Assembly (NCBI GenBank): GCA_029245955.1
Contig: JAQWOH010000002.1
Coordinates: 23,516 to 87,515, forward strand
DNA length: 64,000 bases
Reading direction: 5' to 3'
DNA from: Fuerstiella sp.
GTDB taxonomy: Bacteria; Planctomycetota; Planctomycetia; Planctomycetales; Planctomycetaceae
Below the pieces are notes generated by a model, which did not search any database, was not told where the DNA came from, and saw nothing but the letters and a program-made list of their open reading frames with translations. Position 1 is the first letter of the stretch, and each line of letters begins with the position of its first letter. This document shows positions 37,790 through 46,341 of the stretch, one piece after another. The position numbers and the translations under genes were made by a program.

Positions 37790-38150
37790 ACCAGAACGGT
37801 ACGCCGTTCGACAGGAGACTTTTTTTCGCGGAGTTCACCCTGTTGCCGATTCACAGGAAAATCTAAGCCCCCGGTCTTTTCGATTTGAGAGGCACACAGA
37901 CCATTGCCGAATCACCTTTGATGAAAAATTGACGCGGCAATTCACAAATTGCGGTAAGCAATGAAGGATGCATATCGACATCTGTACTACAGCAGTTGTT
38001 GAAAACGCCAGGCTCGTTCGGGCCGGGAGCAGACACAGACAGCCGGCCGAAAGACATTTCTCGCGGCCGGCTGTCAGCATGGTCGCGGTGAATCTTGCGT
38101 TCTAGTGGCAGGCAACAGACAGCGATGTTCAACGAAGTGAACAACCGATA
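37790..38150. other. intergenic region with one GC-rich hairpin
   Basis: About 360 bases between the DUF1501 gene and nrtS. The only clear structure is the 12-bp stem at 38038-38075. No coding signal was found. Confidence 0.4.
38038..38075. other. GC-rich inverted repeat before nrtS
   Basis: GACAGCCGGCCG (38038-38049) and its perfect complement (38064-38075) flank a 14-base loop. There is no T-tract on either side, so it is not a standard terminator; it is 76 bases before the nrtS ATG and could be a leader structure, a rho-independent terminator variant for DUF1501, or a protein site. Confidence 0.5.
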
Positions 38151-38396
38151 ATGAAGAATGCATTTCAGTGGCCGGTCGTTCGGCGCGCCCTGATTCTGGC
38201 AGTCATCGTCGGCACCCTGCTGATTGGCATCAACCACGGTTCGTGCATTGCCAGGGGGCACTTCAATTCCTCCTGTCTTGTGCAATCGGTGCTGACCTTT
38301 CTTGTGCCGTATTTTGTATCGACGGTGTCAAGTGTTCTGACGATGTCAGATCATGCGAAGGCGCAGCATGACGAATCGCAGAAGTACGTCTCGTAA
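38151..38396 (+). CDS. nrtS: NrtS-like nitrate/nitrite transporter, small subunit
   Basis: 81 residues with two membrane helices (about 12-28 and 44-62). The pattern R-ALILAVIVGTLLIGINHG, then SVLTFLVPYFVSTVSSVLT, matches NrtS, a short two-helix protein shown in cyanobacteria to support nitrate/nitrite uptake, possibly as a dimer. The length and the NHG and VPYFVST motifs are the basis for the call. No nitrate reductase is nearby. A small gene of this kind is easily missed. Confidence 0.8.
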   Translation: MKNAFQWPVVRRALILAVIVGTLLIGINHGSCIARGHFNSSCLVQSVLTFLVPYFVSTVSSVLTMSDHAKAQHDESQKYVS

Positions 38397-38484
38397 CGAT
38401 CTCGGTAACCTGTTAAGAATTCTCCCGTCAGATATCACGCAATGAGACCGGCTTGAAAAACTGCTTAAAGAACGCGGTGGAGTT

Positions 38485-38784
38485 TTGGAAAAGACAGCGA
38501 AATCGACAGAGTCTTGGTTCGTCTACATGCTCCGATGTTCGGACACATCACTTTACACCGGAATCACCAGGGATGTAGAGAAACGACTTGCACGACATAA
38601 TGCCGGGAAAGCATCCCGCTATACGCGAAGCCGACTGCCTGTCACCGTGGAATATCATGAACAGCAGCCCAGCCACAGCATGGCATTGAAACGAGAGTTG
38701 GCGATCAAGGCCCTGTCACGGCAGCTGAAGGAAGAACTGCTGCACTCACGTCGAAACGACTGTGAAACCGGATTTCAGGCCTGA
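38485..38784 (+). CDS. GIY-YIG nuclease-fold protein (UPF0213-like)
   Basis: 99 residues from TTG 38485, with GGTGGAG just upstream. The GIY-YIG fold is compact: WFVYMLRCSDTSLYTGITRDVEKRLARHN holds the degenerate GIY (VYM) and YIG (YTG) strands and the conserved Arg of helix 1. Later come the Tyr/Arg (ASRYTRSRLPV) and Glu (LKRELAIKALS) that complete the active site in this group. Length and sequence fit the YhbQ/UPF0213 family of small single-domain proteins, proposed to act in DNA repair. Stand-alone gene. Confidence 0.85.
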   Translation: MEKTAKSTESWFVYMLRCSDTSLYTGITRDVEKRLARHNAGKASRYTRSRLPVTVEYHEQQPSHSMALKRELAIKALSRQLKEELLHSRRNDCETGFQA

Positions 38785-39165
38785 GTGCGGTCATGCGGTC
38801 CCTGTTTCTCCCTGCAGGATGGCGACGTTGCGAGTTCGGCGGTCATTTGCTTCAGACGGCAGGCTCCGAGGCGGGCCACAAAGACGATCAGAAATGAGAT
38901 ATCACATTCGCAAATTGTCGGATTCTTCGGAAACTCGACATTATCGGGTACAGAATTGACCTTGGCGATCGGCCGTCGTATGCTGTAGGTTCGGTTTATG
39001 AGGTCTTTCAGACCGCTCTGATTGATGTCATCAACTGCCTTCCTGAGTACCCACCCCATGCTGCTGTCAGGCCCGTCCTGCGGCAGTCAAATTCTCCCTC
39101 TCAAATCTGCAGTACGGTCCCTTCAGGACACCGCTCAGATTTGGCAGGATCCACTGCGTTCCGCT
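38785..39165. other. intergenic region, nothing recognised
   Basis: About 380 bases before the peroxiredoxin start assumed here. An in-frame ATG at 39022 would extend that gene upstream, but the added residues look non-coding in character. No RNA gene or clear promoter was identified. Confidence 0.35.
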
Positions 39166-39750
39166 GTGATAAAATTACCACCCGTTATCTTCCTTCTGCT
39201 GACGCCTGGATTATGTCTGGCGGAGGATCCGTTTGTTTCGCTGAACGAAGGCGCTCTGGCCCCTCGATTCGAAGCGCATGACGACAGTGGAAAGCTGTGG
39301 CGATCGACTGACCACGTTGGAAAATCAATGTTGGTTGTGTATTTCTACCCGGCAGACATGACAGTTGGTTGTACAGCCCAGGCCTGTGGCTTCCGCGATC
39401 AAATTGAAGAATTTAAACAGGCGGGTGCTACGGTTATTGGTGTCAGCGGTGACTCGTCGGGGAACCACAAACTCTTCAAGAAAGCGCATGCCCTGAACTT
39501 TCCTTTGCTGGCCGACGAAGACGGCAAAGTGGCTCAGGCTTTTGGTGTTCCTGTACGTGGCGGTGGCAAAATCACCCGTATTATCCAGGGAAAGCAGGAA
39601 AAGCTGGTGCGCGGCGTCACTGCTCAGCGCTGGACATTCGTGATCGACCGGACTGGTCGCATTGTGCATCGCAGAACGAACGTAAAAGCCCCCGGCGACG
39701 GAAAGTCCGTTCTGAAATTCGTTAGACAACTTACCGCGTCTACACAATAA
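39166..39750 (+). CDS. exported peroxiredoxin (BCP/AhpC-TSA type)
   Basis: 194 residues if started at GTG 39166, which opens a signal peptide (KLPPVIFLLLTPGLCLAED). An ATG at 39022 would give 242 residues with a long leader. The thioredoxin-fold peroxidase motif is YPADMTVGCTAQACGFRD: peroxidatic Cys 69 and a second Cys 74, five residues later, as in atypical two-Cys BCP enzymes. The ending WTFVIDRTGRIVHRR is typical. It would reduce peroxides in the periplasm. The next gene, 104 bases on, is a thioredoxin-like redox protein with a U/C-x-x-C motif, an attractive electron-donor candidate. Confidence 0.87.
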   Translation: MIKLPPVIFLLLTPGLCLAEDPFVSLNEGALAPRFEAHDDSGKLWRSTDHVGKSMLVVYFYPADMTVGCTAQACGFRDQIEEFKQAGATVIGVSGDSSGNHKLFKKAHALNFPLLADEDGKVAQAFGVPVRGGGKITRIIQGKQEKLVRGVTAQRWTFVIDRTGRIVHRRTNVKAPGDGKSVLKFVRQLTASTQ

Positions 39751-39853
39751 TCCTGTATGATACAGCCTGGCTGTGTACGCCCCTTTCCACGATCCGCATG
39801 GTCGGTTCGAGAATCCATTCAAATCGCATTCTAACAAAAAGGAGTTTCGGACA

Positions 39854-40408
39854 ATGCGTACGATTCTGGCTCTTGGCATTGTAACCGGTGCACTGCTTGT
39901 CAACGGTGTCACTAAGGCTGCTGACGTTGAATCGGGACTGCAGGTCGGCGACTATCCCGGCGCATTTTACGTGGCCGACGTGACAGGACCGTCTGCCGGA
40001 GAAAAGCTGTGATACCGCTGCCGCTACGGTGCTCAGCCTGTCGTCAGTGTTTTTGCCCGCAAGATGGACGATAACGTCACAAAGCTGATTAAGGAACTGG
40101 ACGCAGTGGTAGGAAAAAATCGTGACAGCCGAATGGCAGCCTTTGTCGTCCTGTTGTCGGACGATCAGAACGCTGCACGAGCAACACTGAAAAATGCTGC
40201 AAACACTCACGGCATCAAGCACACTCCGCTGACCGTCTTCGAAAACTCAGACGGACCTGGTAAGTACCGCATTGCCAAAGACGCAGATGTCACGGTCCTG
40301 ATGTGGGTTGAATCCGACGTAAAGGTCAACCATGCCTACAGTGCCGGAACCCTGAACGGAAAAGCGATCGCGACGATCGTCGGAGACACAGACAAGATTC
40401 TTAACTAA
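39854..40408 (+). CDS. candidate selenoprotein: secreted thioredoxin-like protein with UxxC (in-frame TGA)
   Basis: 184 residues if TGA 40010-40012 is read as selenocysteine. The ATG at 39854 has AAAGGAG about nine bases upstream and opens a signal peptide (ILALGIVTGALLVNGVTKAAD). The frame reads VTGPSAGEKL-[TGA]-YRCRYGAQPVVSVFARKMDD without any shift, then a clear thioredoxin/peroxiredoxin-like ending (TPLTVFENSDGPGKYRIAKD, VTVLMW). Both sides are plainly one protein, and the TGA falls at residue 53, three before Cys 56, giving U-x-x-C. As I recall related planctomycete proteins, this position is Cys (CYRC). A hairpin consistent with a bacterial SECIS lies just downstream (40022-40049). Alternatives are a nonsense mutation in a Cys-type gene or a sequencing error. 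No selA, selB, selC or selD is in the window. Confidence 0.68.
40022..40049 (+). promoter_or_regulatory. possible bacterial SECIS hairpin
   Basis: Hand-folded. Pairs 40022-40025 with 40046-40049 (4 bp, one G-U), a bulged C at 40045, then 40026-40030 with 40040-40044 (5 bp, the top two being G-U wobbles). The apical loop GCUCAGCCU starts with G and lies 18 bases after the TGA. Position, bulge and a G at the start of the loop agree with the general bacterial SECIS pattern. The stem top is weak and other folds are possible (for example CTG-TCGT-CAG), so this is supporting, not decisive. Confidence 0.42.
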
Positions 40409-40469
40409 CAGGGTTCCCATGGGCGTCGCCGCACTTGGGGGCGTCTGTCGGCAAAGTTTACGACATCAG

Positions 40470-40505
40470 AAAACGGTGATTCCCTCGCGGAGTCACCGTT
40501 TTTTG
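40470..40505 (+). terminator. rho-independent terminator
   Basis: AAAACGGTGATTCC (40470-40483) pairs with GGAGTCACCGTTTT (40489-40502) as a 14-bp stem with one G-U pair and a five-base loop, followed by more T residues. It stands about 60 bases after the candidate selenoprotein stop and ends that transcript. Confidence 0.93.
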
Positions 40506-40698
40506 TTGCGCGCCGCAATGTGGACACGCCTGACCAGGGTCAACCGTCGGCAGATTCCGCCGGTCGTCGTCTGTTGGTGGTATATGATGTCGTTCACGAC
40601 GGTTAACTGAGTTGGTGACAATTGCTCTCGCAACGGAATGTCTGATAACGTGCCCGCTGGAATTGGTTTGCCGAAAGTCCAGGATGGAGTGCTGAGCA

Positions 40699-41523
40699 AT
40701 GCTGCGTTGTCAATTCTTGCCGTACCTGCTGTTGTTCGCACTCTGTACACCCGCCATGAGTCAGGGTCTGCGGGTCTCAACGGTTGTCTACGATGCCGGG
40801 CGTTTGAACTCATCCGGTCAGGAGCCGATTCTGGCGAGCAGTTTTTCCCTGTTTCACAACGGTCGCGCTTATGACTACGTGGAAGCCGCCGGTGAAGTCG
40901 TCATTTACGACTCGACCGGGAAAAAGTTCACTGTCATTAATATCCAGCGTGGAGTCTCCACGACGATTCTGTTCCAGGAACTGCAGAACATGCTGCGGGA
41001 ACGCGACCCGAAAATTAAAGAGTACATCCGTGAACTGACAGCGAAACAGTCGCCGGAAGCGGAACGAGCCGCTCGCATGCTCGAATTCCAGTTGAAACCA
41101 GAGTTCGAAAGCAGCTTTAATCCGGCAACCGGCCTGCTGTCGTTGCAGGCACCATCATGGAAGTATTCCGTAAGTACGCGTGAATGGGAAGATGTCGAGC
41201 AGCTGAAGAGGTACCTGACCTACACCGACTGGACGGCTCGACTGAATTATCTGTTGCACCCTTCCAGCATGTTTCCCGAACCAAGACTGGCGCTGAATGC
41301 CCGATTACGGGAACAGACGAACCGTATTCCTGTTCTTGTACAACTTGACCTGCGACCGGACGAACGGCTCATGCTACGGGCCGAACACCAGTTCGTCCGC
41401 AATCTGACGGACCGCGACCGAAGTCTGATCAACAAATGGACTGCGCTGGTCAGCGATGGCACACTCAGAAGCATACCCTTTCGGAGCTACCAGGAAGAAA
41501 TGCTGCTTTCACTTCGGCGGTGA
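40699..41523 (+). CDS. secreted planctomycete hypothetical protein
   Basis: 274 residues with a signal peptide (FLPYLLLFALCTPAMSQG). The mature protein starts with beta strands (LRVSTVVYDAG, SFSLFHNGRAYDYV, EVVIYDSTGKKFTVINIQRG) and continues with long amphipathic helices (ELQNMLRERDPKIKEYIREL). A later block with FNPATGLLSLQAPSWKYSV and a helical C-terminus completes it. The arrangement LFHNGRAYDYVE then FTVIN recurs in planctomycete exported proteins of unknown role. No catalytic residue can be assigned and there is no membrane anchor. Stands alone after a strong terminator. Confidence 0.68.
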   Translation: MLRCQFLPYLLLFALCTPAMSQGLRVSTVVYDAGRLNSSGQEPILASSFSLFHNGRAYDYVEAAGEVVIYDSTGKKFTVINIQRGVSTTILFQELQNMLRERDPKIKEYIRELTAKQSPEAERAARMLEFQLKPEFESSFNPATGLLSLQAPSWKYSVSTREWEDVEQLKRYLTYTDWTARLNYLLHPSSMFPEPRLALNARLREQTNRIPVLVQLDLRPDERLMLRAEHQFVRNLTDRDRSLINKWTALVSDGTLRSIPFRSYQEEMLLSLRR

Positions 41524-41758
41524 TTCCTGTCAGTCGCGAAGGTCACGTCCGAGCCGTGTCGCCCCCAATGGGGTCGTTCATGCAACTGCGGATTCTGTAT
41601 CCGCAGGCGTCCATACATCGACAGTGTAAGCTGTGCGCCATCACTTGTATTCACTGGCGACTAAATAGCTGTGCCGCAGCGCTGGTTGACAACGGGCCGC
41701 GTCGCTAAACTTGAGCTGTTTGCGGTCCGGAATAATTGTCAACTGGAAGTAATAACTG

Positions 41759-42541
41759 ATGAGTTTCGAAGGAAAGAATGCGCTCGTAACCGGCTCGTCC
41801 AAGGGAATCGGGGCAGCGGTAGCCATCGAACTTGCCCGTCAGGGTGCGAATGTCACCATCAACTGCCATGCCAGTAAAGATCAGGCACAGCAGGTTGCCG
41901 AACAGATCCGCAGCCTTGGCCGGAAGGCCCTGGTCATTGCAGCGGATGTATCAGACCAGACTGCCGTTGAAGACATGGTGCAGCAGACGGTCTCCGAATT
42001 CGGTTCTCTTGATGCGTTCGTCAGCAACGCCGTCTACAGTGATCGGGAGCTGATGGTAAAAGCCGACATCGCAGGATTTAAGCGTACCATCGATGTCAGT
42101 ATGTGGGGCGCGTTCTTCGGCGTCCGGGCAGCGTCGCAGCAGATGCTCAGCCAGGGCAACGGCGGAGCGATCACCGTGATCAGCTCTCCTCACGCAATTA
42201 TTCCGATTCCTACTTCAATGGCCTACAACATGGCGAAAGCTGCAATCGATCATATGGCTCGAACTGCTGCGATCGAACTTGTGAAACACGGAATACGTGT
42301 AAACATCTTCCACCCCGGCTGGATCGACACGCCCGGCGAACGCAAGTTTTTCTCAGAAGATGAGCTGAATCAGGGAGCGCAGACGCTGCCAATGAAACGC
42401 ATGGGCACTCCCGAGGAAATGGCGAAGGGGGTCTGCTTTACGCTGAGCGATGACGCGGCATACATGACCGGCAGCACCATGACCATGGACGGCGGTGTCG
42501 GGCTGCCATGGTGGTCGAACCGCGAAGAAGGAAAACAGTAG
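41759..42541 (+). CDS. short-chain dehydrogenase/reductase (SDR)
   Basis: 260 residues, a classical SDR. The cofactor motif TGSSKGIG is at 11-18, and AADVSD (61-66) suits the adenine-binding Asp. The catalytic set is Ser 142/143, Tyr 156 and Lys 160 (YNMAK). The usual NNAG is altered to SNAV (89-92). The ending GSTMTMDGGVGLPWW is typical of glucose-dehydrogenase-like members. NADPH or NADH use cannot be decided from sequence alone. Substrate unknown; the gene is alone and convergent with the coiled-coil protein gene. Confidence 0.9.
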   Translation: MSFEGKNALVTGSSKGIGAAVAIELARQGANVTINCHASKDQAQQVAEQIRSLGRKALVIAADVSDQTAVEDMVQQTVSEFGSLDAFVSNAVYSDRELMVKADIAGFKRTIDVSMWGAFFGVRAASQQMLSQGNGGAITVISSPHAIIPIPTSMAYNMAKAAIDHMARTAAIELVKHGIRVNIFHPGWIDTPGERKFFSEDELNQGAQTLPMKRMGTPEEMAKGVCFTLSDDAAYMTGSTMTMDGGVGLPWWSNREEGKQ

Positions 42542-42650
42542 CAACGGCCTGCGCCAACAGACCCTGCTGGCAACTCGCAACGTTCGCACGTCCGGTCTTG
42601 ATTGAGCCCATCGAACTGCGGTGTCCAGCGGCTCGGGCTTGTGCACGCAT

Positions 42651-44189
42651 TCAATTGCCAAATGCTTTGCTGTTGTTGCCGATGGACGTCGTGGTGGACT
42701 TACTGAGCCCGGAATACTTACCGGAAATAACAGCAGAACTCTGACTCTGGCGAAAGCTGGAATTAACGGACTCACTGTGCGAACCGTTCGGCAGTCTGCC
42801 CGGAAAGCCTCCGCTGCTTTGCGGCGTCCACTTCACCTGCTTGCGGCTGTAGCCGATGTGTTCCAGAAAGGTCGACAGACCGATTTCATAGATCCCCAGG
42901 TTTTCAGCTTGATTCCTTAGTTTCTGAGTGTTGTCACGAATCCGCTTGTAGATCTGTTCCAGTTCCTGATTCTCTGTGTCATCACCGAGGTCGGCGATAA
43001 TCAGATAACGGGTTCGAGAAGAGATCCGACGCGGCGCATCGCCGGAATCAATAGGATTGCCCTTGCCGTCCGTGAAGGCACCGTCGTCGTCCACCTGAAC
43101 CGAAATCCGCCCGCCAGCCGCTGCGACCAATCGCCGAAACTGCCCACGGTCCAGGCCGTCCAGAGCGACGCGCCCTGCCACAGCGATTTCCAGGGATTGC
43201 CCTGTCTGGAAAATCGGAGAATAGATGGGGTCGTCTCCCGCAATCGGACGGCCCAGATCCTGCGTTACGATTCTTGCTTCAGCGCGATGGTCGGCCAGAA
43301 TGTCGACTACTTCAATCTTGCCCTTAATGTCGCTCGTATTATTGCGACCGACGCCGGAATTGCCGGGCGTGTAAACAGAGAATGTCACGCCTTCTCGCAG
43401 ACCGTCAGCTCGCCCCAGATCGATATAGCAAAGTTCGCGGTTGTGATCGACGGACTGTACACGACCGTCCGCTGTGGAAAATGTCGGGTCATCCTTCTGT
43501 CGCAGTCTTGCCCGCAAATCAACGATCGCTGTCCGCTTGTCGTTGTTGTCGTCTACAAGATCTTCAATCTGACGAGCACTGGACACTCTGAGTGCAGCGA
43601 GTTCGTCCTCCAGTCGGACAGTGGTTCCGCGCAGTGTATCGACCTGCTCTCCCAGCCGCGCCAATTCTTCGTTGTGGATCGCTTCCTGCTGAATGAGTTT
43701 TGCCTCAGCCTTCGCAACTGCGGCTTTTTGTGTGTCGATTTCCCCGTCCTTGTTGATAGTCAGCTGGTCGTTTTCTCTGCGTTTCAAAACTAGCTGCTGC
43801 ATGCGGTTGGTTGCGGTGAATGAGTTCTTATTATTTTCAGCTGATTCCTTCCGCAGTGCCGGAATAAGGGCTGGCAATGCAGCAGTTCCGTCACCCGCAA
43901 GGTCCTTAAGAATCTGCTGTGTTCGACCGTCTACAGTGTCCTGATCAGGATCACCGATACCTGTTTCAACGTTTTCACCGACGTCGATCAACCCCTTCAG
44001 GTGCTGGATTTCCGCAAGCTGGTCGCGAACCGTGCCATTAAGGTCCTGTTCTTTTTTGGTTGCGTCGCCCAGCGACTTGTACACGAGCTGATTGTCGGAC
44101 CATGTCATGTACCAAAATACGGCGAACGAGACGGACAGCAAAGCAAAGATTGCCATCCCGATGACCGGTCCATTATTCTTCTGAGCCAT
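42651..44189 (-). CDS. coiled-coil membrane protein, hypothetical
   Basis: 512 residues from the ATG at 44187-44189 (GGGAAG about eight bases upstream). One N-terminal membrane helix (VIGMAIFALLSVSFAVFWYMTW) anchors a large outer or periplasmic part. Residues about 30-60 and 120-210 form long heptad-rich coiled coils. A beta domain follows (RVQSVDHNRELCYIDLGRADGLREG, then VDILADHRAEARIVTQDLG), like the small barrel seen in MreC-type or secretion-associated proteins with a hairpin of this kind. The C-terminus is Ser-rich and disordered. Together this suggests a cell-envelope scaffold. I do not recognise a named family; conserved in planctomycetes by general impression only. Confidence 0.68.
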   Translation of the reverse strand: MAQKNNGPVIGMAIFALLSVSFAVFWYMTWSDNQLVYKSLGDATKKEQDLNGTVRDQLAEIQHLKGLIDVGENVETGIGDPDQDTVDGRTQQILKDLAGDGTAALPALIPALRKESAENNKNSFTATNRMQQLVLKRRENDQLTINKDGEIDTQKAAVAKAEAKLIQQEAIHNEELARLGEQVDTLRGTTVRLEDELAALRVSSARQIEDLVDDNNDKRTAIVDLRARLRQKDDPTFSTADGRVQSVDHNRELCYIDLGRADGLREGVTFSVYTPGNSGVGRNNTSDIKGKIEVVDILADHRAEARIVTQDLGRPIAGDDPIYSPIFQTGQSLEIAVAGRVALDGLDRGQFRRLVAAAGGRISVQVDDDGAFTDGKGNPIDSGDAPRRISSRTRYLIIADLGDDTENQELEQIYKRIRDNTQKLRNQAENLGIYEIGLSTFLEHIGYSRKQVKWTPQSSGGFPGRLPNGSHSESVNSSFRQSQSSAVISGKYSGLSKSTTTSIGNNSKAFGN

Positions 44190-44861
44190 TTTAGTACTTC
44201 CCAAGTTTGACGTGGTCGGTGATCGCGACGTTGGACCGTAGCACTTTCAGTACACGGGAAACGATCTCCGCAGTCTCGACGATACGTTATTGTTTAGACT
44301 TGGCAATCAGAAAACAACGACCAGTTTGCTGCTGCAACAGACAGAAGCGGGCCCCTTGCGTTGCCGAAATCATATAAGTGTTGAACTCGTAAGACGTTCG
44401 AACAAGTCAGCTGTATGTCGAACGGCCTTGAAATGCAGCGAATAGCGGAGCTTTTCCGAATATATGATTACTGTCGCTGATGACAGAGTCAAGAAATTAT
44501 GAACCAAGGTCACGTTGATGCTCCACAATCGATGGTCTCCCGCAAAAGGGGCTGATACGAACGCGGGCAGCTGTCTCCATGTGCAACATCGGCACGCTGA
44601 GACCAACGGTTCAGCCTGGCAGCAGATCGGCAGCATTTGCCGGTCACACCGAAGCTAACGCCTTCGCCGTACTGCAATGATAACAACAGTTGTAATGGTG
44701 CTTATACCTTGCAGCATTCTGCGGATGAGGAAGAAATCGCCTTCTTTCTGAAAGGCGGCACTGTGATGCCATCATCGGCGCAGTCCGGTCAGCTCTGTCG
44801 CTGAGGACTCCACAAAAGCGACCGTGGCCGGCCGGACGCCGCAGATTTACGGCCGCATTCG
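44190..44861. other. longest intergenic region, nothing recognised
   Basis: About 670 bases upstream of the coiled-coil gene and downstream of the isomerase gene, both on the minus strand. Several short open frames occur but none has a ribosome site plus a recognisable protein. No tRNA T-loop pattern, repeat or strong hairpin was found. Confidence 0.4.
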
Positions 44862-45764
44862 TCACAGCCAGGTCTGCAATGTACGCATGTCTTCGCGAAT
44901 GGCGTTCCAGTGCGTCGGCACCAGTAAAGGATCACGGTGATCGAGGTATTCTTCGTGAAGCGAAATTGGTCCACTGTATCCGGACTTGAACAGCATCGAA
45001 AAGAATGCCGGATCGATGCGGCCCTTGCCAAGCGGTACATTCCCCGGTTTTCGTTCGTGCCACACAAAATCCTTAACGTAGACAACCTGGATGTGTGGGC
45101 GAATCAGCTGAAACGTCACCGGCCAGCTCATACCGCCTTCCGCAGTGGCATGGCGAATATCGTAGGCGACTCCCACATGAGCGGGGTCGATTCCATCCAG
45201 TCCTCTGTGCAGATCCCACAGTGAGGCTCCAAAATAGTTTCGGCCCGCGTGGTTTTGATATACCGCCGTAATGCCGATTTCGTTGTTCATTGCGGCCAGA
45301 TCCGTCAGCTTCTTCCCCCACTCCGTAATCTGAGGAATGATCGGACGTGATTCGTCGTATCTAAAATACTTCATTCGGTAATGCCGAATTCCCTGGCCCG
45401 CAGCGGTTCGCAGAACTTTCTCGGTGAGTGGATCAGCCGGGTCATTGATGCTGGATGTCATCACGGTCATATTCAGGCCGTGCTTCCTGAGCGCTTCCAT
45501 CATACGGGGCAGCTCCTCCGGCACGGCCACCGGTTCTATGTGTCCACCATCGCGAATAGGCGCCTCAATCCCGTCAAACCCCAACAGCGTCGTCTGTTCC
45601 GCCAGCTCGTCGTACGACAACGACTGAAAGGGTTTCGTGAACACACAGATTTCGTGCTTGTTCTTCGACTCGTTTTCACGGCCCCAGCCGGGTGAAGCCA
45701 GCGAGGCCAGTGAGCAGGCAGCGCCCGAGGCCACAAACGTACGACGATTAACGGGATTCAGCAT
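44862..45764 (-). CDS. Tat-exported sugar phosphate isomerase/epimerase-like protein
   Basis: 300 residues from the ATG at 45762-45764. The signal starts NRRTFVASGAACSLASLA, a twin-arginine-type leader. The mature part is an AP-endonuclease-2/xylose-isomerase-like TIM barrel: LGFDGIEAPIRDGGHI, MTSSINDPADP, TAVYQNHAGRNYFG, VGVAYDIRHATAEGG, VVYVKDFVW and ISLHEEYLDH hold the usual Glu/His/Asp metal ligands on strands. Secreted members of this group are widespread in planctomycetes and probably act on sugars or polyols, but substrates are unknown. Divergent from the sulfatase at 46342. Confidence 0.85.
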   Translation of the reverse strand: MLNPVNRRTFVASGAACSLASLASPGWGRENESKNKHEICVFTKPFQSLSYDELAEQTTLLGFDGIEAPIRDGGHIEPVAVPEELPRMMEALRKHGLNMTVMTSSINDPADPLTEKVLRTAAGQGIRHYRMKYFRYDESRPIIPQITEWGKKLTDLAAMNNEIGITAVYQNHAGRNYFGASLWDLHRGLDGIDPAHVGVAYDIRHATAEGGMSWPVTFQLIRPHIQVVYVKDFVWHERKPGNVPLGKGRIDPAFFSMLFKSGYSGPISLHEEYLDHRDPLLVPTHWNAIREDMRTLQTWL

Positions 45765-46341
45765 GATGACAGATTCCTGAGCAGCGAGTAGGGTTCTGGT
45801 TTGCGGCTGGAAGGCAAGCAGAGAGCGGCATTCTATCGGCGCAGCCGATGGAATGCCGCACCGCGAAGGCCCGTCAACCCATGAAAAACCGCAAATGGTG
45901 GATCGAGCTTCTGACGATGTGGTCAGATTGCGTCGATCCATTCACGGAATTCTGCCCAGACAGTCTCCGTTGCGGCAGCTGAGATTCCAGCTCCGGGGCA
46001 TCCGCGACGTCGACGGGCACGGATTCCACAACCGGAAAAGTTTGTGTCGTTGCCTACGTGGCCGCACACGGACCGGCCGGAAAACGTCTGTCGTGGAAGT
46101 TGTCGCTCGAACAAGAATACGGTCAACAAAAGGCAGCAAGGTTGGTTATGCAGCGAAGAGGTGAATGGGAACGGGAGACCCGCGAGCCATTCTGTCCCCG
46201 CGTCGTGCTGTCAACGGCAGTGCCGGCAATCATCGGCTCGTGTAGTGCCCCGCAACACTGTTATCATCACAGGCACTCAGGAGCTTTGAACCAGACGCGT
46301 TACCGGCTCTACGGATTCTGTACTCGTATGAAAGCGACCAA
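45765..46341. other. divergent intergenic region, nothing recognised
   Basis: About 580 bases between the isomerase (-) and the sulfatase (+). It should hold both promoters. Open frames on either strand here lack any recognisable domain. Confidence 0.35.

Noticed and set aside
39803..39818. GGTTCGAGAATCC resembling a tRNA T-arm before the candidate selenoprotein gene
   Set aside because: Loop is one base too long and no cloverleaf can be drawn; not a tRNA, and in particular not a selC.
39773..40012. Treating 39773-40012 as a short complete secreted peptide and 40064-40408 as a separate cytoplasmic protein
   Set aside because: Both are in the same frame, the sequence between them is coding-like, and only the joined form gives a signal peptide followed by a complete thioredoxin-like domain.
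44370..44636. 88-codon minus-strand frame in the long intergenic region
   Set aside because: No ribosome site, no domain, and no signal or membrane pattern.
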